From: Carnobacterium_B sp045617425
GTDB taxonomy: Bacteria; Bacillota; Bacilli; Lactobacillales; Carnobacteriaceae
Reading direction: 5' to 3'
Length of the DNA: 64,000 nt
Assembly (NCBI RefSeq): GCF_045617425.1
Contig: NZ_JAZLIO010000001.1
Coordinates: forward strand, 61,525-125,524
The notes beneath the pieces were generated by a model, which saw only the letters and a program-made list of their open reading frames with translations, was not told the DNA's origin and did no database searches. Positions 33,143 through 41,541 of this stretch are shown one piece after another; positions within the stretch are counted from its first letter, which is position 1; each line of letters begins with the position of its first letter. A program made the position numbers and the translations under genes.

Positions 33143-34063
33143 ATGGATAGAAGAGTTGAAGGAACATATACATCAAAAGAAGAAACGGTAAGTGCAGTAG
33201 AAAGACTCATTAATGAAGGTTATGCTTCAGATGAAATTGTTATTGTAACCAATGAAAAACATGAAAAAGAATTAGAAGATTTAACACTTGTAGAGGTTGA
33301 TGCTGTCAATCCTACCGAAGGATTGTCTCTTTGGGAAAAATTAAAGGAATCTTTCAGTTTTGGACGATACAATTCGGATGAAATTTCCAATCCTCTAGAA
33401 GAATATGGTGTAGAGGGAGACATTGGTGAACATTATACAGAAGCTTTAGAAAGTGGAGAGATTGTCATTCTTGTTAACAGTGCTGGTCCATCAAAAATAC
33501 AACAGTTATCCCAAGTAAATGAAGAAGTACTAAATGGAAATAATGAAAGTGAACGTGAAGTTATTGCAGCAAAAAATCCTGCAAAGGCTCCTACTAAAGA
33601 AAAAATGGATGCTATGCCTGGTGAAGAAGAACAGTTTGATCCAACTAAAGCACAATCGTCTAGAGAAGATATCGAAGGAAACCCTGATACATCTCCAGAC
33701 AAACAAAATATAAATTCAACATCAGAGGAGTCTATCAGTCCGATAAATTCAAACCAAGAACAAAATGGTAGTACAGTGTCATCAGTAAATGAAAAAGTTA
33801 AAGGTTCTTCTCTTGAAAAAGAGCCAGAATTAACCGGTGACGAATCTACAGTAGTAGCTGAGAATGAAGGACATGTATACCCTGATAATATCAGCCAAGG
33901 AGTTGTAGATGGAGGAGATTCTTCTAGCAGCAAAGGAATTGGAAAAACAGAAGAATCAAAACCTGAAATGAATACAAAACAACCCGAAAGCGATGCGTAT
34001 TATAGTGATAATTACGAAGAAGCTGGCGGAAAAACGATCAAAAAAGATGACGAAGATAAGTAA
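33143..34063 (+). CDS. General stress protein with YflT/GSP17M domain and acidic disordered tail
   Basis: A 306-aa protein. Residues about 1-115 are a YflT-type heat-induced stress domain (GTYTSKEETVSAVERLINEGYASDEIVIVTN ... SFSFGRY ... EEYGVEGDIGEHYTEALESGEIVILVN). The remaining 190 residues are low complexity, rich in Glu, Ser, Asn and Asp, ending in a lysine/acidic patch, and predicted disordered. It is a paralogue of the protein at 35344, with an SDR dehydrogenase gene between. Related Bacillus proteins are general stress proteins; the biochemical role is unknown. Start ATG; the upstream GGAGTGTGAG serves as ribosome binding site. Confidence 0.75.
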   Translation: MDRRVEGTYTSKEETVSAVERLINEGYASDEIVIVTNEKHEKELEDLTLVEVDAVNPTEGLSLWEKLKESFSFGRYNSDEISNPLEEYGVEGDIGEHYTEALESGEIVILVNSAGPSKIQQLSQVNEEVLNGNNESEREVIAAKNPAKAPTKEKMDAMPGEEEQFDPTKAQSSREDIEGNPDTSPDKQNINSTSEESISPINSNQEQNGSTVSSVNEKVKGSSLEKEPELTGDESTVVAENEGHVYPDNISQGVVDGGDSSSSKGIGKTEESKPEMNTKQPESDAYYSDNYEEAGGKTIKKDDEDK

Positions 34064-34098
34064 AAAAAGATTGAGACTTAGGTCTCAATCTTTTTTTT
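34062..34098 (+). terminator. Rho-independent terminator after the first YflT-domain gene
   Basis: Stem AAAAAAGATTGAGAC with GTCTCAATCTTTTTT, loop TTAG, and an eight-T tract. Confidence 0.93.
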
Positions 34099-34287
34099 GA
34101 TGGAGAATTAGTATAAGTAGTTTAAATAATGTTCATGGAAGAAAAAGATTTCTAATGATTTTATGGACTTTTACAAACAAACTTGCACATTCCAGAAGAA
34201 ATTTAATGCAAAGAAGTCTTCTTATTTGTATTCGTTTTTTTAAGTTGTTATGCTTAATTTGTAGAGAAAATTTAGGAGGAATGAGAA

Positions 34288-35157
34288 ATGACAAATTCTG
34301 ATAAAGAAACTCAAAAACCAAAGGAAAATTATTTGATTAATGATGACAGTAAGAACCTTAATCCTGAACCACAAACAGAAGACCCAAATTATAAAGCAGC
34401 GGGTAAACTTAAAGGTAAGACAGCCATCATTACTGGTGGAGATAGTGGGATCGGGCAAGCTGTAGCGATTGCTTTTGCAAAAGAAGGTGCAGATGTTGCT
34501 ATTGGTTACCTAGAATCAGAAGATGATGCAAATTACACAAAAAGTCGAATTGAAAAAATTGGTCAAAAAGCTTTAGTATTTAAAGGTGATGTAGGACAAG
34601 AGTCTTATGCTACAGAAGTAGTGTCGAAAGTAATCGAGGAATGGGGCCATCTAGATATATTGGTCAACAATGCTGGCGAGCAGCATGTCCAAGAGAAAAT
34701 CGGAGATATAACCGCAGAACAATTGGATCGAACATTTAGAACCAACATCTTTAGTCAATTCTACTTTGTGAAAGCTGCGATGCCACATCTGTCAGAAGGT
34801 GCATCAATCATCAATACAACATCCATTACAGCTTATCGTGGAAGTGAACACCTTTTAGATTATTCAGCTACTAAAGGTGCCATTACAGCGTTCACCAGAT
34901 CTCTTTCTCAAAATAGTGAAGTAATTGATAAAAAAATTCGCGTAAACGGTGTGGCTCCTGGTCCAATATGGACTCCGCTTATACCGGCTACTTTTACAGA
35001 AGAACAATTAGAGGACTGGGGGAAAGGCGGAGCAATAGAAAGAGCAGGTCAAGCTTTTGAATTGGCGCCAACGTATGTATATTTAGCAAGTACAGACTCT
35101 AGTTATGTTTCTGGTCAAGTGTTGCATGTTAATGGTGGAGTGGTCATTAATGGGTAA
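34288..35157 (+). CDS. Short-chain dehydrogenase/reductase, general-stress type (YdaD/YhdF-like)
   Basis: A 289-aa NAD(P)-dependent oxidoreductase. It has the N-terminal 45-residue extension typical of the Bacillus YdaD/YhdF group, then Rossmann motif TGGDSGIGQAVA, NNAG, catalytic Ser in NTTSITAYRG and the YSATK Tyr/Lys pair. C-terminal VSGQVLHVNGG is standard. Substrate is unknown; related genes belong to general stress regulons. Between two YflT-domain paralogues, each with its own terminator, so the three form a stress module instead of one operon. Start ATG after TTAGGAGGAATGAGA. Confidence 0.9.
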   Translation: MTNSDKETQKPKENYLINDDSKNLNPEPQTEDPNYKAAGKLKGKTAIITGGDSGIGQAVAIAFAKEGADVAIGYLESEDDANYTKSRIEKIGQKALVFKGDVGQESYATEVVSKVIEEWGHLDILVNNAGEQHVQEKIGDITAEQLDRTFRTNIFSQFYFVKAAMPHLSEGASIINTTSITAYRGSEHLLDYSATKGAITAFTRSLSQNSEVIDKKIRVNGVAPGPIWTPLIPATFTEEQLEDWGKGGAIERAGQAFELAPTYVYLASTDSSYVSGQVLHVNGGVVING

Positions 35158-35343
35158 TATGGTTTCAGGAATTTTTTTTAAATTGCAACTAAATACGCTT
35201 TTAGTCTGATTACAAGTCGTCTATTTTGAAAACTTATTTTTCATTTGGTACAGTTAATTATAGAAATAAAATGTTTGATTTTAATCCTCTTGATTAAATA
35301 GTTAAAACACAAAGAGGATATAAAGAAGAGGAGCGTGTAAAGG

Positions 35344-36255
35344 ATGAATAAAGTAGTTATCGGTTCATTTTCAAATGTACAAGAAACAACGGCTTGTGTA
35401 GAACAATTGATCGCAGAAGGCCATTCAACAGACAGTATAAAAATTGTGACGACTAATCAAAATCCTTCGGCGATTCAAGGTCAAACAGGTGTAGAAATCG
35501 ACAAGGTCTCGGCAGAAGAAAAAGAATCTTTCTGGGATAAATTCAAACATTTATTCGCTGATACAGATGAAGACTTGGCACTTGAAAATTTTGGTGTAGA
35601 CGAAGCTAGTGCAGAACAATACAAGGAGTCTTTGGAAAAAGGTGAATACATTGTACTTGCGGATAAAGCAACAAGTACAGAAACCAATTCGACTGAAGAA
35701 TCTTCTGGAATGATTGGCCAAGCTGGTCAAGGAGTGAGAGAAATCAGAAATGCTTCACAACCAACTGATGAAGTGAGTTATGCAAATGATGGAAATGACT
35801 ATTTAAACAATGCAGAAGTTCCATTGACGAATCAGTTTACAGAACAAGATGAACTTGATGAAAGCATCACAGTAAAATCTGATTTAACGGATACGACAGT
35901 TCCCGAAACGATTGAGGAAGATGATATTATGGTAGAATCAATTAGACAAGAGAACAAACCTAGATTGCAAGATAATCAAGATAATGAACCAACAAATGGT
36001 CCATTTAGTAAAGATCAGGATCGAAGAGATGATACAAGAGATGTTGTATCTCCAAAAAGACAACCATGGTCACATAAAAACTTTGATCCTAATGACAATC
36101 CATTGCAAGGAAAACCTACAGAAGACCAACTAAAGCATGAAGATCAGGTTGGACCTAGTTCACCAAACGAAGAGGAAGTAGATTTGCCGATTTTTGATGG
36201 CAGTACTTTATCAAACCAACCGATAAATGACCCAAGAGAAGATTTCAGAGACTAA
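35344..36255 (+). CDS. General stress protein with YflT/GSP17M domain, paralogue 2
   Basis: A 303-aa protein with the same plan as the 33143 gene. A YflT-type domain (about 1-110: VVIGSFSNVQETTACVEQLIAEGHSTDSIKIVT ... FWDKFKHLFADTDEDLALENFGVDEASAEQYKESLEKGEYIVLAD) is followed by a long acidic, Asn/Asp/Pro-rich disordered tail. The tail contains RQPWSHKNFDPNDNPLQGKP, a different sequence from its paralogue, so the tails have diverged more than the domain. Start ATG after AAAGGATG; GAGGAGCG lies further upstream. A terminator follows. Role inferred only from family membership. Confidence 0.75.
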   Translation: MNKVVIGSFSNVQETTACVEQLIAEGHSTDSIKIVTTNQNPSAIQGQTGVEIDKVSAEEKESFWDKFKHLFADTDEDLALENFGVDEASAEQYKESLEKGEYIVLADKATSTETNSTEESSGMIGQAGQGVREIRNASQPTDEVSYANDGNDYLNNAEVPLTNQFTEQDELDESITVKSDLTDTTVPETIEEDDIMVESIRQENKPRLQDNQDNEPTNGPFSKDQDRRDDTRDVVSPKRQPWSHKNFDPNDNPLQGKPTEDQLKHEDQVGPSSPNEEEVDLPIFDGSTLSNQPINDPREDFRD

Positions 36256-36269
36256 ACAGTAAAAGTAGA

Positions 36270-36302
36270 AGTGGTTCAGGCTTAGGTCTGAATCACTTTT
36301 TT
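36270..36302 (+). terminator. Rho-independent terminator after the second YflT-domain gene
   Basis: Stem AGTGGTTCAGGC with GTCTGAATCACT (two G-T pairs), loop TTAG as in the terminator of the paralogue, followed by TTTTTT. Confidence 0.88.
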
Positions 36303-36354
36303 AATTGAAAAAGATTAAATGTTAACTTTCGAACATGTGTTTGTAGTTGTTTTA

Positions 36355-36363
36355 TGTTATAAT
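36355..36363 (+). promoter_or_regulatory. Extended -10 promoter of recX-mutY
   Basis: TGTTATAAT is a perfect extended -10 element about 30 nt before the recX start. The -35 region is weak. Confidence 0.6.
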
Positions 36364-36391
36364 TATGGAACTGAAGTAGGAGGGTGAAGCT

Positions 36392-37246
36392 ATGATTTAT
36401 AAACTCAATAGTGGAGATAAGGACTCTTCGACATCTACATTACCTAAAATCACAAAAATTGAAGCGCAAAAAAGAAAAGGGCGCTACAATATTTATTTAG
36501 ATGGAGAATATGCTTTTCCTGTTGATGAAGCTATTTTAATTAAGCACATTTTGCATAAAGGAATGGAAATTTCAAAAACATTTCGCCAAGAATTAGAGAT
36601 AGAAGATGGATACCGCAAAGCGTATACAAGAGCACTCGTTTATTTGAATTATTCTTTGCGTTCAATAAAAGAAGTAAAAGATGATTTGATTGGTCATGAA
36701 TTTACTAGCGAAACTGCTGATCAGGTTATCGAACAACTAAAAGAACAAGGCTACTTAAACGATTTAATATATGCTGAAAGTTATACAAGAACCGCTGCAA
36801 ATGTTAGCGGAAAGGGGCCTTACGTGATAAAAAGAGAGTTGAAAAAACGTGGAATTAAAGATGAAACGATTGAAGAAGCTATAGAACAATATCCGTTTGA
36901 TCAGATGGTAGAAAATGGTGTTGCCTTAGCGGAAAAAGTTATGCGACGTTCTTCACGTCATTCATCAAGAGAAACCAACAATAAAATTCGTCAAAATTTA
37001 ATGCAAAAGGGATTCCAATCTGATGTTATCACCCAAGTATTGGAAGAAATCAATACAGAAAAAGAAGTAGACGATGAGTATGAGGCATTAAAAGCACAAG
37101 GCGATAAAATTTGGCGCAAGCAAACGAAGTTAACAGGAACTAAAAAAATTCAAAAAGTTAAAAGCGGATTATTTCAAAAAGGATTTGCTGGTGACTTGAT
37201 TACGCAATATATCAATGAAAAAGAAATGGAAGAAGAGGAAGAATGA
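36392..37246 (+). CDS. recX: Recombination regulator RecX
   Basis: A 284-aa cytosolic modulator of RecA. The long Gram-positive form begins with a short variable stretch and then PKITKIEAQKRKGRYNIYLDGEYAFPVDEAIL, followed by three-helix RecX repeats: SIKEVKDDLIGHEFTSETADQVIEQLKEQGYLND, GPYVIKRELKKRGIKDETI, NNKIRQNLMQKGFQSDVI, and a fourth near the C-terminus. Start ATG after AGGAGGGTGAAGCT. It overlaps mutY by four bases (ATGA), giving a DNA-repair operon. Confidence 0.93.
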   Translation: MIYKLNSGDKDSSTSTLPKITKIEAQKRKGRYNIYLDGEYAFPVDEAILIKHILHKGMEISKTFRQELEIEDGYRKAYTRALVYLNYSLRSIKEVKDDLIGHEFTSETADQVIEQLKEQGYLNDLIYAESYTRTAANVSGKGPYVIKRELKKRGIKDETIEEAIEQYPFDQMVENGVALAEKVMRRSSRHSSRETNNKIRQNLMQKGFQSDVITQVLEEINTEKEVDDEYEALKAQGDKIWRKQTKLTGTKKIQKVKSGLFQKGFAGDLITQYINEKEMEEEEE

Positions 37247-38451
37247 CGTTAAGTGAATCAAATTTAGATGCAGCAAACAAAAATGAAGTTTATGGTATTC
37301 CTATGTGGCCTCAAGAAAAAATCAATCAATTCAGAGAAACTCTTTTAAGTTGGTATGATTTAGAAAAGCGAGATCTACCATGGAGAAAAAATAATGATCC
37401 ATATCGTATTTGGGTCTCTGAAATCATGTTGCAACAAACAAGAGTAGATACCGTTATTCCTTATTATTTAAATTTTATGAATACTTTCCCAACGATAGAA
37501 GCATTAGCACAGGCGAATGAAGATGTACTGTTAAAATCTTGGGAAGGATTGGGGTATTACTCACGAGTTCGTAATATGCAGTTTGCAGCTCAACAGATTA
37601 TGAATGATTATAATGGAGAAATGCCAACAGATCCTAAAGAAATCGGCAAACTTAAAGGGATAGGACCTTATACAACTGGTGCGATTTCGAGTATGGCCTT
37701 TGGACTTCCTGAACCAGCTGTAGATGGAAATGTAATGCGTGTGTTGAGCCGGTTATTTGAAATTGATGCGGATATTGCTAAGCCGGGAAATCGCAAAATT
37801 TTTGAGGCTATCATGCGAGAATTGATTGATCCCTATAAGCCAGGAGATTTTAATCAAGCATTTATGGATTTGGGTTCAAGTATTTGTACACCTAAAAATT
37901 ACCATCCCGAATTAAGCCCCGTTAAAGATTTTAATCAGTCGTATCAAAACAGCACATGGGAGAAATATCCCGTCAAAAGTAAAAAGAAAAAAGCCAAGCC
38001 GGTTTATTATATAGGGACAATCATTAAAAATTCAAGTGGTGCATTTTTACTAGAAAAGCGTCCTGAAAATGGTTTGTTGGCTAATATGTGGACTTTTCCA
38101 ATGATTGATGAAGAGTTAGTGATTCAAGAGACCGGAATCGCACATGGAACATTGACAGAGGTAGATGATGAAGAACGAACTGAAAATGTGATGAAAAACG
38201 TCATGGCGGAATTGGAAAAGAACTATCAAATTAAGCCAACTTTAATGGAAGTACCTTTTGTTGAAGTTCAGCATATTTTCAGTCATTTGAAATGGTTTAT
38301 CGCTGTTTATTATGGTCAATTACTATTAGAAGAACCTGTTGATATTCCTGAAAATTGTTATTGGGTAAAACCTTCAGACTTTGATCAATATGTATTTCCA
38401 GGCCCACAAACTAAAATGTGGCAGAGTTATTTGACAAAATTTAAGCATTAA
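37243..38451 (+). CDS. mutY: A/G-specific adenine glycosylase MutY lacking the iron-sulphur cysteines
   Basis: A 402-aa base-excision repair enzyme that removes adenine opposite 8-oxoguanine. Catalytic core with EIMLQQTRVDTVIPYY (Glu for base protonation), helix-hairpin-helix LKGIGPYTTGAIS and the catalytic-Asp segment AVDGNVMRVLSRL. The usual C-x6-C-x2-C-x5-C loop is absent: only C215 in SSICTPKNYHPELSP remains, so no [4Fe-4S] cluster can form. The C-terminal NUDIX-like domain carries the 8-oxoG-recognising FSHLKW. Clusterless MutY proteins are known from lactic acid bacteria. The coding frame is otherwise intact. Confidence 0.94.
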   Translation: MTLSESNLDAANKNEVYGIPMWPQEKINQFRETLLSWYDLEKRDLPWRKNNDPYRIWVSEIMLQQTRVDTVIPYYLNFMNTFPTIEALAQANEDVLLKSWEGLGYYSRVRNMQFAAQQIMNDYNGEMPTDPKEIGKLKGIGPYTTGAISSMAFGLPEPAVDGNVMRVLSRLFEIDADIAKPGNRKIFEAIMRELIDPYKPGDFNQAFMDLGSSICTPKNYHPELSPVKDFNQSYQNSTWEKYPVKSKKKKAKPVYYIGTIIKNSSGAFLLEKRPENGLLANMWTFPMIDEELVIQETGIAHGTLTEVDDEERTENVMKNVMAELEKNYQIKPTLMEVPFVEVQHIFSHLKWFIAVYYGQLLLEEPVDIPENCYWVKPSDFDQYVFPGPQTKMWQSYLTKFKH

Positions 38452-38469
38452 TGTGATAAGAATAAATTA

Positions 38470-38512
38470 AAGACCACTATTTCAGTAACAACTGAAACAG
38501 TGGTCTTTTTTT
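38470..38512 (+). terminator. Rho-independent terminator of recX-mutY
   Basis: Stem AAGACCACT-TTTCAGT with ACTGAAA-AGTGGTCTT (one internal mismatch), loop AACA, then TTTTTTT. Confidence 0.92.
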
Positions 38513-38595
38513 AGTTTTTAAAGTTTCTTTTAAGTATCGATTCTCATTTTTTTTTCATTATTTATTTGGTTTTATACTATAAAGATTAAGAGTTG

Positions 38596-38604
38596 TGATA
38601 TAAT
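38596..38604 (+). promoter_or_regulatory. Extended -10 promoter of the DUF402 gene
   Basis: TGATATAAT, a perfect extended -10, about 90 nt upstream of the start. The leader contains a small GAGTG-TTCATT-CACTC hairpin (38616-38631). Confidence 0.65.
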
Positions 38605-38694
38605 AAGTACGAGTCGAGTGTTCATTCACTCTCTGGTTTATTATTTACTAATTTCTTACGATAGTTATGTGAGGAAAAGAAAGTTGGGTTAAGG

Positions 38695-39231
38695 ATGCAT
38701 ATTCCAAAAGAAGGAGAATACATCACAATCCAAAGCTATAAACATGATGGCAGTTTGCATCGCACTTGGAGAGATACCATGGTACTTAAGACAAGTGATC
38801 AATCGTTAATAGGAGTAAATGACCATACTCTTGTAACGGAATCGGATGGCCGAAGATGGCTAACGCGAGAACCAGCGATTGTTTATTTTCATAAGCATTA
38901 TTGGTTCAATATCATTGCAATGATAAGAGATAATGGTGTTTCTTACTACTGTAATCTTGCTTCGCCTTATGCATTAGATGAAGAAGGTCTGAAGTATATT
39001 GATTATGATTTAGACATCAAAGTCTTTCCGGATGGCGAAAAACGCTTATTGGATGTAGATGAGTATGAAGATCATAGCATAAAGTGGAATTATCCTGATG
39101 ATATTGACCATATTTTAAAAGAAAACGTGAAAATTCTAGTGGATTGGATTAACGAAGAAAAAGGTCCTTTTTCACAAGATTATGTTGACATATGGTATAA
39201 ACGCTATCAACAGTTATCACATAAGCAATGA
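38695..39231 (+). CDS. DUF402 nucleoside tri-/diphosphate phosphatase (YgaC/Ntdp family)
   Basis: A 178-aa protein with the near-invariant Gram-positive N-terminus PKEGEYITIQSYKHDGSLHRTWRDTMVL and the DUF402 barrel, with acidic/aromatic metal-site residues in YDLDIKVFPDGEKRLLDVDEYE. Staphylococcal members hydrolyse nucleoside tri- and diphosphates. Likely a monomeric cytosolic metalloenzyme; physiological role in this organism is unknown. Start ATG at 38695; only a weak AAGG lies close upstream, but the start matches family length. A terminator follows. Confidence 0.88.
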   Translation: MHIPKEGEYITIQSYKHDGSLHRTWRDTMVLKTSDQSLIGVNDHTLVTESDGRRWLTREPAIVYFHKHYWFNIIAMIRDNGVSYYCNLASPYALDEEGLKYIDYDLDIKVFPDGEKRLLDVDEYEDHSIKWNYPDDIDHILKENVKILVDWINEEKGPFSQDYVDIWYKRYQQLSHKQ

Positions 39232-39272
39232 CCTTTTACTGGATAAGATGACAGTAACTTCTCTAAGATAGA

Positions 39273-39319
39273 AAAAATAGTAAAGAGGTTCCAACATACT
39301 GGAGCCTCTTTACTATTTT
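39273..39319 (+). terminator. Rho-independent terminator after the DUF402 gene
   Basis: Long stem AAAATAGTAAAGAGG-TTCCA with TGGA-GCCTCTTTACTATTTT and a 6-nt loop. Both ends are A/T tracts. Confidence 0.88.
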
Positions 39320-39430
39320 AGCGAAAAAGTATAGTGGCTTTGAATGAATGTATGGTAAAATAATTAAGGGTTCAATAACAAATGAAATTATTTGAGAGAA
39401 GAACCAAGTGTACATAAGGAGTGAGAAAAA

Positions 39431-40270
39431 GTGTCTAAAAAAAGTGGTTTTATTATTTTTTTTCTAATCATCTTAGCTGTTGGAGTTGTTTTTTTTGGCA
39501 TAAACTATTCGAAAAAACAGCAAGAACAATTAATGTCAGTAGCTGAAGAAACAGATCAAAAAGAAGAAGTAATGACAAAAGAAGATGTATCTGCTCAAGT
39601 TGCTGGATATGAAGAAAGCCGTGGAGAGCTTTCGGTAATAGACTATTTAAAATACGTTAGTTTATTAAAAGATGAGGTTTCAATCAGTTTTTATGGAGAT
39701 TTGGCGCAAGAAGAACAATGGATTTCAGAAATAGATACATACATAAAAAATCAGGTTGGCAGTACTATAAAAGTAAATCGCTTACCGTATACGGATTATA
39801 ATTCTTATCAATTAATCAGCGAAAATAAGGTGACGGATCTTGCCAAAACAAATCCAGATGTCGTATTTTTTCAGTTGATGCCTTATGCGGATCATGAATT
39901 AGATATCGCTTTAGCCGATTCAAGTGATTATTTAGCAGAAAATTATGCCATAATAAAGAAAAGTTTGCCTGAAGCGTTAATTATTTTTGTCTCTCCTAAT
40001 CCAAGTAGCAGTGAAAAAGGAAACAATAATTCAAGAACACTTGATTATACATCTTATTTAAATGAAATGGTTTCGACAGTCGAATCTAACGAATGGATTG
40101 GATTTAATATTCACAATAGCTACCTTGAAAAACTTGAGGCTGACGGAGTCTCATTGGAAAGCACTTTAACACAGGATGGCAAATCATTGAATAGTGAAGG
40201 AACAGCAGTGTACCGGAGTTTATTCGAAGAAGCTTTAAATAAAAAAAGAGATACTACTAGTGGAATGTAG
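39431..40270 (+). CDS. Membrane-anchored SGNH-like protein with altered catalytic residues
   Basis: A 279-aa protein with an N-terminal signal anchor (about 6-25, SGFIIFFLIILAVGVVFFGI) and an extracytoplasmic SGNH/GDSL-hydrolase-like domain. Block I reads FYGDLAQ where the nucleophile Ser of GDS is L91. Block V reads DGKSLNSEG where the usual DGxHLNxxG has S252 instead of His. The NPDVVFFQLMPYAD segment matches blocks II-III. The fold is probably kept, but the serine-hydrolase triad is missing, so it may be a binding protein or have another chemistry. GTG start supported by AAGGAGTG 7 nt upstream. Monocistronic. Confidence 0.65.
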   Translation: MSKKSGFIIFFLIILAVGVVFFGINYSKKQQEQLMSVAEETDQKEEVMTKEDVSAQVAGYEESRGELSVIDYLKYVSLLKDEVSISFYGDLAQEEQWISEIDTYIKNQVGSTIKVNRLPYTDYNSYQLISENKVTDLAKTNPDVVFFQLMPYADHELDIALADSSDYLAENYAIIKKSLPEALIIFVSPNPSSSEKGNNNSRTLDYTSYLNEMVSTVESNEWIGFNIHNSYLEKLEADGVSLESTLTQDGKSLNSEGTAVYRSLFEEALNKKRDTTSGM

Positions 40271-40277
40271 TAACAAT

Positions 40278-40320
40278 AAAAAAAAAGCAGTTGAGAAATT
40301 TACTCAACTGCTTTTTTTTT
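40278..40320. terminator. Bidirectional terminator between converging genes
   Basis: Stem AAAAAAGCAGTTGAG with CTCAACTGCTTTTTT, 7-nt loop, A and T tracts on both sides. It serves the SGNH-like gene and the exporter gene, whose stop codon it touches. Confidence 0.93.
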
Positions 40321-41416
40321 ATTGTTCAATGTGTTCGATGTTAGAAATGTCTGTATCTGGATTCCAGTCGTTCCCTTTATAGCTACTAATTAAAATATTT
40401 AAATGCTCTAAATATTCCTCATATTTTAAAATACTAGACATAATATGAATAACCGCATTACTTTGACCATAGTCATCATGCATGTACTCTTCCAAACTTG
40501 CTTCATCAAAGAAGGACTGCATAAATTCTTTTCTGAGTGGGGCTTTATACGCAATAAAATTTACGCTATCTGGTGAAACACGACCATTAAATTTTAATAA
40601 AATTTGTTCATGTGCGGTGAGCAAAGTTTCTAGACGTTCACGTATCAAGATACGCAAATCTTTTGGAAAATGGTTAAAAGAATTTTCATATTTATGAAAC
40701 GTATAAGATAAATTATAAGCTTCTTTTGTTGTTGCAATGATTTGCCTGTAAACAACTACTTTCCGCATTTTTTGAATACGGTCTTTTTTCCTTGTAGTCA
40801 CTCCTTCATCTTTGAATAAAGAAAGATAGACATCCATCCGATTGAGCTCTGATTTGATCCATTTCAAATCTTTTTTCAGAATAGGGTATTGGCTGTTTTT
40901 CCGCACACTTGCACGTAAAAATTTCATAATTTCAGTTGTTGAGTAGTCAGTAACGTGATACAGTTTTTCTTCATACTTTGGAGGAAACAAAATAGTGTTT
41001 ACCAAGAAAGCAATAAAAACCCCCATAATTGTAGCTCCAACTCGTATACTAGCATAAAGAATAAAATTATCTTCAGTAGTTTCCATAATCACGATTAATG
41101 TTACGGTAGCTAAACCAATCACACTGCTAAGATTCAGTTGATTTAAAATAGCAATCAACAAACAAGCAGCTAACCCAACAATGATATAGTGATTGCCTAA
41201 AGTTAACGTGATGCATATAGCAACCAAAGCGCCAATCAAGTTGGCGATGATGCGATCTTTGAGGGTATTGATAGATCGCTTGACTGAAGGTTGCAATGCG
41301 AAAATGGCTGATATAGCAGCTAAAACACTGCCTGATGGGACATTTAATAATGCGGGAATAGCTAATGCAAGCGCAACAGCAATTCCTGTTTTGAGCGTTC
41401 TTGCTCCAATTCTCAT
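40319..41416 (-). CDS. Aromatic acid exporter family (ArAE, DUF939) membrane protein
   Basis: A 365-aa protein. The N-terminal half (about 1-150) holds about six hydrophobic segments (ARTLKTGIAVALALAIPALLNVPSGSVLAAISAIFALQPSV, a FUSC/ArAE signature). The C-terminal half is a cytosolic helical domain with KMRKVVVYRQIIATTKEAYNLSYTFHKYE. Members are thought to export aromatic acids or other organic anions; substrate unknown. Minus-strand ribosome binding site CGGAGTG is about 10 nt before the ATG. Its own promoter lies at 41456-41484. Confidence 0.88.
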   Translation of the reverse strand: MRIGARTLKTGIAVALALAIPALLNVPSGSVLAAISAIFALQPSVKRSINTLKDRIIANLIGALVAICITLTLGNHYIIVGLAACLLIAILNQLNLSSVIGLATVTLIVIMETTEDNFILYASIRVGATIMGVFIAFLVNTILFPPKYEEKLYHVTDYSTTEIMKFLRASVRKNSQYPILKKDLKWIKSELNRMDVYLSLFKDEGVTTRKKDRIQKMRKVVVYRQIIATTKEAYNLSYTFHKYENSFNHFPKDLRILIRERLETLLTAHEQILLKFNGRVSPDSVNFIAYKAPLRKEFMQSFFDEASLEEYMHDDYGQSNAVIHIMSSILKYEEYLEHLNILISSYKGNDWNPDTDISNIEHIEQ

Positions 41417-41455
41417 AAAATAGTTTCACTCCGTTTTATTGATAGTTATACTTGT

Positions 41456-41484
41456 ATGATAAGCTACTTAGAAGCAATAAGCAA
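41456..41484 (-). promoter_or_regulatory. Promoter of the aromatic acid exporter gene
   Basis: On the minus strand TTGCTT, 17-nt spacer, TATCAT, about 40 nt upstream of the start codon. Confidence 0.5.
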
Positions 41485-41541
41485 AGAATTTAGAGTAAAT
41501 AGTTTGAAAATTAAGATAATTTAATAATGAATACTATCATT

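Noticed and set aside
33433..33933. A 166-codon minus-strand frame opposite the first YflT-domain gene
   Set aside because: Antisense shadow of the low-complexity acidic tail (Ser/Phe/Val-rich), no ribosome binding site, no homology I recognise.
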